This document shows, one piece after another, positions 54,204-64,000 of a stretch of 64,000 nucleotides of DNA. The stretch spans positions 1 to 64,000 of the forward strand of contig CAWFAI010000011.1 of assembly GCA_963813725.1 (NCBI GenBank). Direction: 5' to 3'. Source of the stretch: VGBV01 sp963813725. GTDB taxonomy: Bacteria > Actinomycetota > Thermoleophilia > Solirubrobacterales > 70-9. Under the pieces are notes generated by a model, which did not search any database, was not told where the DNA came from, and saw only the letters and a program-made list of their open reading frames with translations. A program made the translations under genes and the position numbers. Position 1 is the stretch's first letter. Each line of letters begins with the position of its first letter.

Positions 54204-57200
54204 TCAGTCGAGCAGGTAGTCGAGACTCCGGCCGAGCACGGTCGCCCTCGAGTCGGCGCCGCTGATGCCCTCGAGGCCGAAGCCGAAGTGGAGGGTGTCG
54301 TCGGTGGCGGTTACCGCTCCCTCGGAGAAGCCGACGGACGCGCTGCGGATCCAGTCGTTGGCGTTGATCGCGCTGCCCTCGGCCGGCCCCGACACGGTCC
54401 AGCCGTCCATCGGGTCGGCGTCGTCCTCGAACGACGTGGTGCCCTCGCCCGTCGAGACGTCGATCGCGTCGACGAAGGCCCCCACGCCCTGGGTGCCCCA
54501 GTCGCTCGCGTAGGTGATCGAGACCTCGACCTGCTGGCCGGCGTATGCCGAGAGGTCGATATTCCACGTCTCCCAGCCGTCGGAGCGGCCCGACGCAGAG
54601 TGCCAGGCGCCGCCCGTGGTGGGGTTGGTGCCCGAGCAGTCGGTGCCCTGGTAGCGCTCCAGCCACGGGTGCAGCTCGAACCAGCCGTTGGCGCAGGAGT
54701 CGCCGGTCTCGGTGCCTGTGTGCCCGTTGGCGTCCGGCAGTGTCGTCCAGTTGTCCTGGCCGACCGTGTGCACCTCGACGAACAGGTGGTCCCAGCCCGC
54801 CTCGGTGTCGTAGGAGGTCCGGAAGCTCAGGCTCGGTGAGCCGCCGCCGGTGAGGTCGATCGTGCGCGAGAGCCGCTTGTAGCTGACGTCGGCGCGCTGG
54901 GAGTACATGTACTTGTCGCCGTCGATCGGCTCGAAGGCGCCCTCGGGACCCATCCACGTCGCGGGGGCCGTGCTCGCGAACTGCGGGTAGCGGTCGGGCT
55001 TCAGCAGGCTGCTGGTGGTGATGAAGGAGGCGGTGTGGATCTGGTTCGCGGCGCTGTCGCCGCCGTTGAATGCCCATCCCAGGCCCGTGAACGGATCGGA
55101 GACGCCCTCGACGGGAACCGGCTGGCCGTTGTCGTCGGTGCCGGCGTCCGAGTTGTAGAGGTAGGAACCCAGGTAGTACTGGATGAAGTCGTTCTTGTCC
55201 GCGATCAGCTTGCAGCGCGCGAGCACCAGCTCACCGCCGACGACGCACTGCTCGTTCGCGACCGGGTCGTAGTACTGGGCGCCGGCAACGCCGTTCTGCA
55301 GGGCGCCGGCCCACTGGCCCGTGTAGAGGAGCTTGCCGCCCTCGTTCAGGTACTGGCGCATCTCGAGGGTCATGTCGTTGGCCAAGCGCGAGGCGTTGCC
55401 GGGGCCCCAGCCCGGCTCGCGGATGACGAGATCATTGCCGGAGTACCAGATGACCGCGTCGTAGTGGCCGAGCACGCCGAGGTGATCGGGCGCCTCCCGG
55501 CCGGACGCGTCTACGTCGTAGACGTCGTGCGTGATGCCGTTGGCGTCGAGGGCGCTCTCGTAGAAGGAGAGGTAGTTCGGGGTCCCTGGGTCCGTGCTCT
55601 CGTAGGGCGGGTCGGTGGAGGCGCCGGTCCGGTCCTCGGCGGCGACGATCAGGACCCGGGCATCGGCGTCGTCGGTGACCTCGAACGTGGTGTGGTCGCT
55701 GCCGATCGTGCCGGACCTGCCGCGCTTGCGCTTCGGCTTCCCCTCGAACCAGTACTCGACGCTGTCGCCGACGGCGAGCCCGGGGATCGAGCCGCGCAGG
55801 TAGTGGTAGTAGTCGTTGTAGGCGTTGTTGCCGCCGAAGGTCTCGCCGTCGGGGGAGGGCTGGACGCCCGCCCTCTGAATCGGGCCGCCGTTGATCCGGT
55901 AGCGCAGCCCGACCTTCCTCATGGCGCGCTTGGCGAGCACCTCGACCGGCTGCGCCGAGCCGCCGGCGTGGGAGACGTCCACGGCGAGATCCGAAAGCGG
56001 GTTGTGCGCCTTCTCGGGGTCGATCGTGGCCAGGTCGAGGTAGAAGGCCTTGGTGTCGAGACCCATATGGGAGACGGGGTCGTCCGGATCGCGCGCCGAG
56101 CGCGCGATGTTGACGGCGAAGTTGAGGTTCTTCTCGAACTGCTCCTGGACCAGCGCCTCGTCGTCGGGGAAGACGAAGCCGCAGCCCTCGCAGCCCTCCT
56201 CGAGCTCGGGCGTCCAGCCGAGCGAGTGCCGACGCGAGTGGGCCCAGTCGTTGAACTCGCCGTTGGTGATGTAGAGGTCGGCGCCTACGCCCGGGGTCGA
56301 ACCCGGGCACCGCGGGGTCCTCATCGGTGCCGGTCAGAGCGACGAAGATCGGGTCGTCGGCGGACGGGGTCTGCAGCTGCCAGCCCTGCGAGTAGAGGAG
56401 CAGCGGGCCGAAGGAGTGGTAGCTGAGGTTGAAACGGATGTCGGCCTGATCGAACAGGCCCATGTCGGCGCGCGTCTCGGGCTCGGACCCCGGCGCCGTC
56501 CCGCGGTAGGTGTCGCTGGAGGTCTGCTCGGAGGAGCCCTCCTCGTCGTAGTTCCACTTCTCCGGGTAGTTGCGGTTGATGTCGACGCCGTCGCCGACCT
56601 CGATCACGCCGTCGCCGTTGACGTCGCGCGTGTTCTTGCGCCACAGGCGCTCGTGTCGAAGGTGTACTGGTAGCCGTCAGGGTTGACCACCGGGACGAAC
56701 CAGAGCTCGGTCCGCTTCAGGATCTTGCCCACGCGGCGGGTGTCGCCGCGGTTGAGGTACCAGCGCAGCAGCCGGAGCGTGACCTCGGTGCTGATCCACT
56801 CGCGCGCATGGGTAGTTGCCCTGGTAGAGCACCGCCGGCTTCCGCCCCTTCTTGGTCTTCTTGACGTTCTTCGTGACGCGGACGGCGAGGATGTCGCGGC
56901 CCTCGATCGTCTCGCCGATCACGCGCAGCTGGGCGATCGCGGGGTGCTTCCTGGCCAGCTTCCGGATCTGGGCCTCGATCCCGCCCCGCCCGTCGTAGTC
57001 GCGCCAGACGTTGAAGCCGCCAGCCTCCTGGCGCGCCGCCCGCTGGCTCTGGGTGCGCCCCTGGCTGTCGCGCACGACCTCGAGCGCGACGCCCTGGCTC
57101 TCCAGCCGGCGCTGCTCGGCGGGCGCCAGAACCAGCGCGAGGGTCACTCCCTCGCCGCCCTGGGCGACCGGGGTCACGTCGTAGCCGTCATCCACCAGGC

Positions 57201-57345
57201 GAGCCGCCGTGGCCGGATCGACGTTGGCCTCATACAGCTCGAGGTCGTTCCCCCCGCCGCCCGGTGCGGCCGCGGCCGGCGACGCGATGCCCAGCAGCAT
57301 CGCCGCCAGTGCCGCCAACACCGCTATCCGTGCGGTCAATCCCAC
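54204..57345 (-). pseudogene. Large secreted M14 zinc carboxypeptidase, multiply frameshifted
   Basis: Signal peptide from ATG 57345 (AVLAALAAMLLGIASPAAA), a pro-region, then the M14 domain: YQGNY followed (after dropping one C at 56810) by HAREWISTEVTLRLLRW with Zn His/Glu, WFVPVVNPDGYQYTFDT, GVDINRNYPEKW and YHSFGPLLLYSQGW. One deletion near 56650 and one insertion near 56295 (CCCGGG run) are needed. C-terminal parts: FEKNLNFAVNIARSARD, a Ser/Asp-rich domain with GHYDAVIWYSGNDLVIREPG and immune-inhibitor-A-like beta domains to a stop at 54204. About 1045 residues. Secreted peptidase with two extra domains. Confidence 0.87.
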
Positions 57346-57506
57346 TCCTTACTGGATCTTGTGAGGCACCTACCCTGCCCTCGCGGGCCGCAAACCACCC
57401 GAGTCGTTCGAGCTGCAGGTCCTCTACGACAAGGCCGCGCGGCGGATCGAGATGGGTTTAGGGGGCTCCGGTAGGCTCCTAGACTCCCTGCCAGAAACCC
57501 TCGAGG

Positions 57507-58556
57507 ATGGGAATGAGCCTGCTCAGCTCCCTATTCCGTGCACGTGACGTGGCCGTTGACCTCGGTACTGCGAACACGCTGGTCTTCGAGCGCGGGAAGG
57601 GGATCGTCCTCTCGGAGCCGTCGGTGGTCGCGGTGGACACGGGCAATGGCGAGGTTCACGCCGTGGGTGAGGAGGCCAAGCGGATGCTCGGCCGCACGCC
57701 GGCGTCGATCAACGCGATCCGGCCCCTGAAGGACGGCGTGATCGCCGATTTCGAGGTGGCGGAGCAGATGCTCCGCTCTTTCATCCTGCAGGTCAACCAC
57801 AGCCGACTCGCTCATCCCAGGGTGATCGTCTGCGTGCCCTCGGGCGTGACCGGAGTGGAGAGGAGGGCGGTCGAGGAGGCCTGTCTCGCGGCGGGAGCAC
57901 GTGAGGCGTATCTGATCGAGGAACCGATGGCGGCGGCGATCGGCTCCGGCCTGCCGGTCAGCGAGCCGACGGGAAGCCTGATCGTCGACATCGGTGGAGG
58001 CACGACCGAGGTGGCCGTGATCTCGCTGGGGGACATTGTCGTCTCGAAGTCGATCCGCGTCGGCGGGGACGAGATGGACGAGGCAATCATCAAGTGGTCC
58101 AAGCGCAAGCATCAGCTGTTGATCGGCGATCAGACCGCCGAGCAGGTCAAACATGAGGCCGGCTCAGCCGCCCCGCTCGGCCACGTGGTCGAGGTCGAGA
58201 TCCACGGCCGCGACCTTGGCTCAGGGCTGCCGCGAACGGTGAAGATCAACTCAGACGATGTTCGCAAGGCGCTCGACGAGCCGATCGCCCAGATCATCGC
58301 CGCCGTCCGCGACACGCTCGACCGCACGCCTCCGGAGCTCGCAGGGGACGTAATGGAGCACGGCCTCACCCTTGCCGGCGGCGGCGCACTGCTCCATGGA
58401 ATGGCCGAGCGGATGAGCGAGGAGTGCCAGATGCCGGCCCGGCTCGCCGAGTCACCGATCACCTGTGTTGCGACCGGCGGCGGGCAGGCGTTGGAGGAAT
58501 TCGACGCTCTCAAGCGTGCCGGGAGGAACTCGTCGAGGGCGCGGAGGCGTTATTGA
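57507..58556 (+). CDS. mreB: Rod-shape protein MreB
   Basis: 349 residues from ATG 57507. Actin-fold ATPase motifs: phosphate 1 AVDLGTANTLVFERGKGIVL, IVDIGGGTTEVAVISLG (phosphate 2) and adenosine motif LAGGGALLHGM. MreB polymers guide lateral wall synthesis. The next genes are mrdA and rodA; mreC and mreD, which normally come between, are missing. The C-terminal RNSSRARRRY is a basic tail. Confidence 0.96.
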   Translation: MGMSLLSSLFRARDVAVDLGTANTLVFERGKGIVLSEPSVVAVDTGNGEVHAVGEEAKRMLGRTPASINAIRPLKDGVIADFEVAEQMLRSFILQVNHSRLAHPRVIVCVPSGVTGVERRAVEEACLAAGAREAYLIEEPMAAAIGSGLPVSEPTGSLIVDIGGGTTEVAVISLGDIVVSKSIRVGGDEMDEAIIKWSKRKHQLLIGDQTAEQVKHEAGSAAPLGHVVEVEIHGRDLGSGLPRTVKINSDDVRKALDEPIAQIIAAVRDTLDRTPPELAGDVMEHGLTLAGGGALLHGMAERMSEECQMPARLAESPITCVATGGGQALEEFDALKRAGRNSSRARRRY

Positions 58557-58611
58557 CGGAAGTCTGAGGGGAGGAAACCCACGGATGATCCTGATCCCAG
58601 CCGGCTGAGCC

Positions 58612-60465
58612 TTGTACCTGCTGCACCGACCTGAGGACCTCCCGCCGCGCCTCCGCATGCGCCTGCCGGTGCGAATCGCCGTCCTGACCGGGCTCGTGAT
58701 CGCAATCGTCTCGGCACTCCTGTTCCGGGTCTGGTCGCTGCAGGTGGTCTCGGGGGAGCGTTACCGCGCCCTCGCCGACAACAACCGGATTCGCGAGATC
58801 AACGTCCAACCCCAGCGCGGCGAGATCCTCGATCGGGAGGGACGGGTCCTGGTCGACAACCGTGCCGTGATGACCCTTGTGCTCCGGCCCGCCGAGCTGC
58901 CGAGAGCTCGGCCTGATCGCAGGCGGGAACTCGCCGAACTCGCTGATCTGCTGGGGCTCTCCTCGGCTCAGATGCGAGCCAAGCTCAGCCATGCCTCGCA
59001 GTTCGCAGGGGAGCCGGTCGTGCTCCAGCAGGGGCTGCGCCGCCCGCTGCTCTTCTACCTGCTCGAGAACCGGCGCCGCTTCCCCGGCCTCAGCGTCGAG
59101 CGCGCCTTCGTCCGCCGCTACAGAGCCGGCTCGCTGGCGGCGCACGTGCTCGGGATCGTCGGCCAGGTGAACCCTGCCCAGCTGAAGCGGCCGCGATACG
59201 ACGGCCTTAAGCCCGGTGAGGTGATCGGCCAGTCGGGGGTGGAGCACGCCTACGACCACTACCTGCGCGGCGCGCCGGGCGAGCTCAGGGTCCAGGTCGA
59301 TGCGCTCGGCCGGCCGAAGGGTGAGCTCGGCAACAGGCCGGCCAGCGCCGGGTCCAACCTCCGCCTCTCCCTGGACGCGGCGCTACAGGCGACTGGCGAG
59401 GCGGCGCTCCGGGCGTCGGGGCGGCCGAGCGCCTTCGTGGCGATGAACGCCCGCACGGGGGCCGTGCTGGCGATGGGCTCCTACCCCACCTTCGACCCCG
59501 CCTTCTACGTGAAGCCGCGCACCCAGGCCGAGTACAGGGCCCTGGAGAGTCGGGGCAATGCCCCGCTGCTGAATCGAGCCGACCAGGGCGGCTACCCGAC
59601 CGGCTCCGCCTTCAAGCCGATCGTCGCGACCGCCGCCCTCGAGGAGGGGCTGGTCGCGCCCGATGAGATCGTCTACGACGGCGGGGCGCTCACCGTCGGC
59701 GGAGTCGTCTTCCAAAACGCGGGGGGCGCCGTCAATGGGGCGATCGACATGAGCGACGCGCTCAAGGTTTCCTCGGATGTCTACTTCTACCGGCTCGGGG
59801 CGGAGGCGAGCGCGCACGGCCGGCACGGCCAGATCCAGGACTGGGCCCGCTCCTACGGGATCGGAGAGAAGACCGGGATCGACCTTCCGGGCGAGCAGGC
59901 CGGCCTGCTCCCCACGCCCGCCTGGCGCGACCGTGTCTTCGACAAGGGAAGCAATCCCTACATCGACCGTCCCTGGACGACCGGCGACAACGTCAACCTC
60001 AGCGTCGGCCAGGGAGACCTACAGGTGACGCCCCTGCAGCTCGCCACGGCCTATGCCGCCCTCGCCAATGGGGGCGCCGTGGTGACCCCGCACCTCGGCG
60101 CCCGGATCGAGGCCGTCAACGGCCGCACGCTCGCGCGGATCCGCCCACCGCCGCGGCGCCGGTTGCGGATCTCGGACCTGACCCGCGAGACGATCCTCGG
60201 CGGGTTGGAGCGGGCGGCAATGGAGCCGGGCGGCACCTCCTATTCGGTGTTCGGAGGCTTCCCGTTCGCGGTCGCGGGCAAGACCGGCACCGCGGAGCGA
60301 GGCGCGGGGGTCGAGGACCAGTCGTGGTACGGGGCGATCGCACCGGCGGGCGAGCCGAGGATCGTCGTCGTCGCGACTGTCGAGGGCGGCGGCTTCGGCG
60401 TTGAGGCGGCCGCGCCCGTCGTGGCGCGCATCCTCGAGCAGGCGATCGAGCTCGAGGAGGGGTGA
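58612..60465 (+). CDS. mrdA: Penicillin-binding protein 2 (elongation transpeptidase)
   Basis: 617 residues from a TTG at 58612, chosen for the position of the N-terminal TM; no ATG fits. Single TM (RIAVLTGLVIAIVSALLFRV), PBP dimerisation region, then the transpeptidase domain with SxxK in PTGSAFKPIVATAAL, the second motif SSD in LKVSSDVYFYRLG and AGKTGTAERG. It cross-links peptidoglycan during rod elongation together with RodA. The stop overlaps the rodA start (GTGATG). Confidence 0.95.
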   Translation: MYLLHRPEDLPPRLRMRLPVRIAVLTGLVIAIVSALLFRVWSLQVVSGERYRALADNNRIREINVQPQRGEILDREGRVLVDNRAVMTLVLRPAELPRARPDRRRELAELADLLGLSSAQMRAKLSHASQFAGEPVVLQQGLRRPLLFYLLENRRRFPGLSVERAFVRRYRAGSLAAHVLGIVGQVNPAQLKRPRYDGLKPGEVIGQSGVEHAYDHYLRGAPGELRVQVDALGRPKGELGNRPASAGSNLRLSLDAALQATGEAALRASGRPSAFVAMNARTGAVLAMGSYPTFDPAFYVKPRTQAEYRALESRGNAPLLNRADQGGYPTGSAFKPIVATAALEEGLVAPDEIVYDGGALTVGGVVFQNAGGAVNGAIDMSDALKVSSDVYFYRLGAEASAHGRHGQIQDWARSYGIGEKTGIDLPGEQAGLLPTPAWRDRVFDKGSNPYIDRPWTTGDNVNLSVGQGDLQVTPLQLATAYAALANGGAVVTPHLGARIEAVNGRTLARIRPPPRRRLRISDLTRETILGGLERAAMEPGGTSYSVFGGFPFAVAGKTGTAERGAGVEDQSWYGAIAPAGEPRIVVVATVEGGGFGVEAAAPVVARILEQAIELEEG

Positions 60466-61715
60466 TGGAGGCCCTGAAGCACCTGGCGTTCGCTCCCCGC
60501 CGCGCGACGTTCGCCGAGCGCCTCAGGCTGCCTTACATCGACCCCCTGATGCTGGCCGCCTCGGTCGGGTTGATCAGCTTCAGCGTCTTCGCGCTCGCCG
60601 GCGCCGGACGTCACGAGGTCGCCGGGCAGCCTCTCTACTTAGCCACTCGTCAGGGGTTCTACGGGATCGCGGGGATCGCGCTGATGGTCGGGCTCTGCCG
60701 CCTGGACTACCTGCGCCTCCGGGATCTCAGGATCAGCCTCTACACGACGGCGATCGCCTTGGTCTTGGTCGCGCTCGTGTCCGGTGCGGCAGCGCGCGGC
60801 GCGGACCGCTGGATCGAACTGCCCTACTTCCGGTTCCAGCCCGCCGAGCTCGCCAAGGTGTTGCTGTGCGTTTCGCTGGCCGCCTTTGCCTTCGAGCTCG
60901 TCCGGAAACGGTCGCGGCTCAGCGACACGCTCGCACTCCTGGGCCTCGGTCTGGCGCCGGCCACGCTCGTCCTCTTGCAGCCCGACCTGGGCACGGCGAT
61001 CGTGCTCCTGGTCGGGACCGTCGCGGTGCTCTTCATCGCCGGAGTGCCCTGGCAGCACTTCGCCGCCGTCGCCGCAGCGGCAGCGCTGCTTGCCGCCGGC
61101 GCAATCGGGTTCGGGCATGCCGTGGGCATCGACGGCATTCGTGACTACCAGGAGGAGCGGGTGACCGCCTTCCTCCAGCCGAGCGATGACCCGAGGGACG
61201 CCAGCTACCAGGTGAACCAGTCCGTGATCGCGGTCGGCTCCGGAGAGATGACAGGGCGGGGTGCCGACGCGACGCAGACCGAGCTCCGCTTCCTTCCCGA
61301 ACGGCATACGGACTTCATCTTTGCCGCGATCGCGGAGCGCTTCGGCTTTCTCGGGGTCGCCGCCCTGATTGCCCTCTACGCCCTGCTCTTCTGGCGCACG
61401 CTGCGAGTGATGAGGGTTTCCGAAAGCTTCTACGGGACCCTGATCGCCGGCGGGATCGTCGCGATGCTGGCTTTCCAGGTCTTCGTCAACATCGGAATGA
61501 ATCTGGGGATGGTGCCGGTGACGGGAATCACCCTTCCCCTGATGAGCTACGGAGGCTCCTCAGTGGTGGGCACCTTCCTGGCGCTCGGAGTGCTGCAGAG
61601 CATCCACGTGCAGGCGGCAGCGCAGAGCGCGGCACCCGAGTTGTTCCAGACCCGCACGTCGAGCCCCGACCCCAATAGACGAGAGGCGCGAGCCTCCGGG
61701 CCTTTCGTGAGGTAG
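60465..61715 (+). CDS. rodA: Peptidoglycan glycosyltransferase RodA
   Basis: 416 residues from ATG 60465, with GAGGAGG at the right distance (GTG 60462 is also possible). About ten TM helices of the SEDS family; family signatures LLQPDLGTAIVLLVG, RFLPERHTDFIFAAIAERFG and LGMVPVTGITLPLMSYGGSS are intact. RodA polymerises lipid II with PBP2. The last codon runs straight into a tRNA 3'-half remnant: TAG 61715 lies in the acceptor-side end of it. Confidence 0.95.
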   Translation: MEALKHLAFAPRRATFAERLRLPYIDPLMLAASVGLISFSVFALAGAGRHEVAGQPLYLATRQGFYGIAGIALMVGLCRLDYLRLRDLRISLYTTAIALVLVALVSGAAARGADRWIELPYFRFQPAELAKVLLCVSLAAFAFELVRKRSRLSDTLALLGLGLAPATLVLLQPDLGTAIVLLVGTVAVLFIAGVPWQHFAAVAAAAALLAAGAIGFGHAVGIDGIRDYQEERVTAFLQPSDDPRDASYQVNQSVIAVGSGEMTGRGADATQTELRFLPERHTDFIFAAIAERFGFLGVAALIALYALLFWRTLRVMRVSESFYGTLIAGGIVAMLAFQVFVNIGMNLGMVPVTGITLPLMSYGGSSVVGTFLALGVLQSIHVQAAAQSAAPELFQTRTSSPDPNRREARASGPFVR

Positions 61716-61753
61716 CGAAGGCGGGATTCGACCCCGCGACCTTCGGGTCATGA
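61716..61753 (-). other. tRNA 3'-half remnant A (possible attachment site)
   Basis: On the minus strand: CATGACCCGAAGGTCGCGG then GTCGAATCCCGCCTTCG, i.e. anticodon loop with CAT, variable region and T-arm (GCGGG-GTCGAAT-CCCGC) of a tRNA. No matching 5' half exists above 61755, so it is not a gene. 30 bases are shared with the remnant at 62901 with one mismatch. Confidence 0.65.
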
Positions 61754-61838
61754 CGCCCGGGCGGAGGGTTGCTCAGAGGCTTCCCGCCCGCCGGGCCGGA
61801 GTAACGTGGTTGGGCTGCACGTGAGAGGAGAAGGTGGC

Positions 61839-62648
61839 ATGGTGGGAATGACCCCGCCCACGGTGAGATCACGGAGGGAAGCTCCTCCGAAGCCAACTAC
61901 CGCCGAGCGCGAAGTGGCTGATCTGCTGCCGGTCGAGGTCGATCCCGACGCGGCCAGGGCCGTCCTGGATCTCGTCCCGCTCTGGTTCCACACCTTCTCG
62001 CTCAACCGCTCCGAGGACCTCTACACCCCCGGCGTCGCCCGCGACCATCGCTACCGGATTCCGGCCCTTCCCGAGGACTTCAGCGGCATGAGCGTGCTCG
62101 ACGTCGGCACCTTTGACGGCTTCTACGCGTTCCTCGCCGAAGCCCGTGGGGCGCGGCGAGTCGTTGCGGTGGACAACGAGCAGTACAAGGTCTGGGTCAA
62201 GTCGCGCTGGGGTGTCGAGCTCGAGGGAGGCGAGGGGTTCGCAGCGATCCGGGAGTTGCTTCGCTCGAAGGTCGAGTATCGCCGCCTCAACGCCTTCGAT
62301 CTCGACCAGCTCGCTGAAACGTTCGACTTCATCATCTGCTTCGGCATCCTCCACCGGGTAGATGATCCGATGGGCCTGCTCAAGGTGCTTCGACGGCGCC
62401 TCTCGGCCGAAGGCCGGGTGCTTCTCGAGACCTACGGCTCAACGGATCGCACGCTCGATGCCCCGGCGGCCATCCACGCCTATGAGGCAGGCGAGGTCTA
62501 CGCTCGCGATGACTTCGTGTACTGGGGCTTTACCCCGGCGGGTTTGCGCCGTCTGTCCCGCGACGCTGGCTACGAAGGATTTGAGCTGTTCGACGCGCCG
62601 GTCATCGACGGTCATCCGCGCGTCATCGGAACGCTGCGCGCGGAGTAG
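61839..62648 (+). CDS. Class I SAM methyltransferase (CmoB/DUF1698-like)
   Basis: 269 residues from ATG 61839, with GAGAGGAG in front. Before the Rossmann core: LVPLWFHTFSLNRSEDLY and VARDHRYRIPALPEDFSG; motif I is VLDVGTFDGFYAFLAEARGA, then VVAVDNEQYKVW and FDFIICFGILHRVDDPMGLL. The HTFSL...PED layout is that of CmoB-like tRNA uridine methyltransferases and related small-molecule enzymes. The gene lies between two tRNA remnants, so it may belong to a mobile segment. Confidence 0.82.
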   Translation: MVGMTPPTVRSRREAPPKPTTAEREVADLLPVEVDPDAARAVLDLVPLWFHTFSLNRSEDLYTPGVARDHRYRIPALPEDFSGMSVLDVGTFDGFYAFLAEARGARRVVAVDNEQYKVWVKSRWGVELEGGEGFAAIRELLRSKVEYRRLNAFDLDQLAETFDFIICFGILHRVDDPMGLLKVLRRRLSAEGRVLLETYGSTDRTLDAPAAIHAYEAGEVYARDDFVYWGFTPAGLRRLSRDAGYEGFELFDAPVIDGHPRVIGTLRAE

Positions 62649-62675
62649 GCTTCATGAGATGACTCAGGAGGAGGC

Positions 62676-62873
62676 ATGGAGTTAAGCGCGGGAGATCGGG
62701 TGGAGGTCGAGTCCGAGTCGACTGAGCGGCCGCCTCGGTCTGGCGTCGTGGAGGAGGTCTTGCAAAGCGCGCCCTCCACTCGGTATCGCATCAGATGGGA
62801 CGACGGGCACGAGAGCATCTACGCGCCCGCGGCGGGTGCACTGCACCCTGCCGGGTCTGCGAAGCGGGCCTAG
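62676..62873 (+). CDS. DUF1918 small protein
   Basis: 65 residues with AGGAGG before the ATG. SH3-like barrel of the DUF1918 group: AGDRVEVESES, RSGVVEEVLQ, YRIRWDDGHESIYAPAAGAL. Common in actinobacteria, unknown role. 27 bases after the methyltransferase, probably co-transcribed. Confidence 0.82.
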   Translation: MELSAGDRVEVESESTERPPRSGVVEEVLQSAPSTRYRIRWDDGHESIYAPAAGALHPAGSAKRA

Positions 62874-62890
62874 CGGCGCCCCCTTTAGAT

Positions 62891-64000
<1,110 letters not shown>

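Noticed and set aside
54144..56426. Long plus-strand frames opposite the carboxypeptidase
   Set aside because: Val/Gly/Arg-rich shadows; the peptidase is the coding strand despite its frameshifts.
61700..61770. Complete tRNA-Met gene on the minus strand
   Set aside because: The T-arm and a CAT are present but no D-arm or acceptor 5' strand pairs with it, so only a 3' half exists.

Overview
The window looks like chromosomal DNA from a very high-GC actinobacterium, most likely class Thermoleophilia (Solirubrobacterales). That placement is an inference from codon use and gene families (secreted lysine-tailed proteins, AAA/TPR cyclase-type ATPases, MreB/RodA rod system, SigB-like promoters). Nothing phylogenetically decisive such as rRNA is present. 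About 60 genes are packed densely on both strands, with many short overlaps.

Layout. 1-10 kb: truncated AAA/TPR signalling ATPase, GFA-type zinc protein, typA convergent with a DEAD-box helicase, a two-gene zinc-ribbon/HTH unit, an XRE + nucleotidyltransferase toxin-antitoxin-like pair, and rlmN. 10-20 kb: broken APC permease, a c-di-AMP (ydaO-type) riboswitch in front of a 41-residue membrane peptide, a DHA2 drug exporter with divergent TetR regulator and two clear operators, a GGDEF-EAL protein, and a 19-residue peptide behind a SigB-like promoter. 20-30 kb: CBS protein, class III nucleotide cyclase, NlpC/P60 hydrolase, then broken hydrolase, enoyl-CoA hydratase, histidine phosphatase and sulfatase genes with an intact Stf0-type sulfotransferase. 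29.5-31.5 kb: a 624-bp tandem duplication holding an intact and a decayed zinc-ribbon gene, plus gene remnants. 33-36 kb: OmpR-type regulator, histidine kinase and two PepSY proteins linked by 11-bp-phased CTCATC boxes. 38.6-45.2 kb: an amine/polyamine catabolism locus (two flavin amine oxidases, phosphotriesterase-like hydrolase, carbon-nitrogen hydrolase, PotD-like binding lipoprotein, TetR regulator with a 10-3-10 palindrome). 45-57 kb: secreted and envelope proteins (phosphatase/nuclease-fold lipoprotein, L,D-transpeptidase, DUF1206, 1-Cys peroxiredoxin, kelch oxidase with polylysine tail, PAP2, lipid kinase, amphi-Trp protein, large M14 carboxypeptidase). 57.5-61.7 kb: mreB-mrdA-rodA without mreC/mreD. 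61.7-64 kb: two tRNA 3'-half remnants bracketing a methyltransferase and a DUF1918 gene, then the end of a surface protein built of 249-bp repeats.

At least eleven genes carry one or more single-base frameshifts, often in G/C runs. The uniform spread and otherwise conserved protein sequence suggest sequencing indels more than real decay, except in the 29.5-31.5 kb and 53.5 kb areas, where truncation and duplication look genuine.
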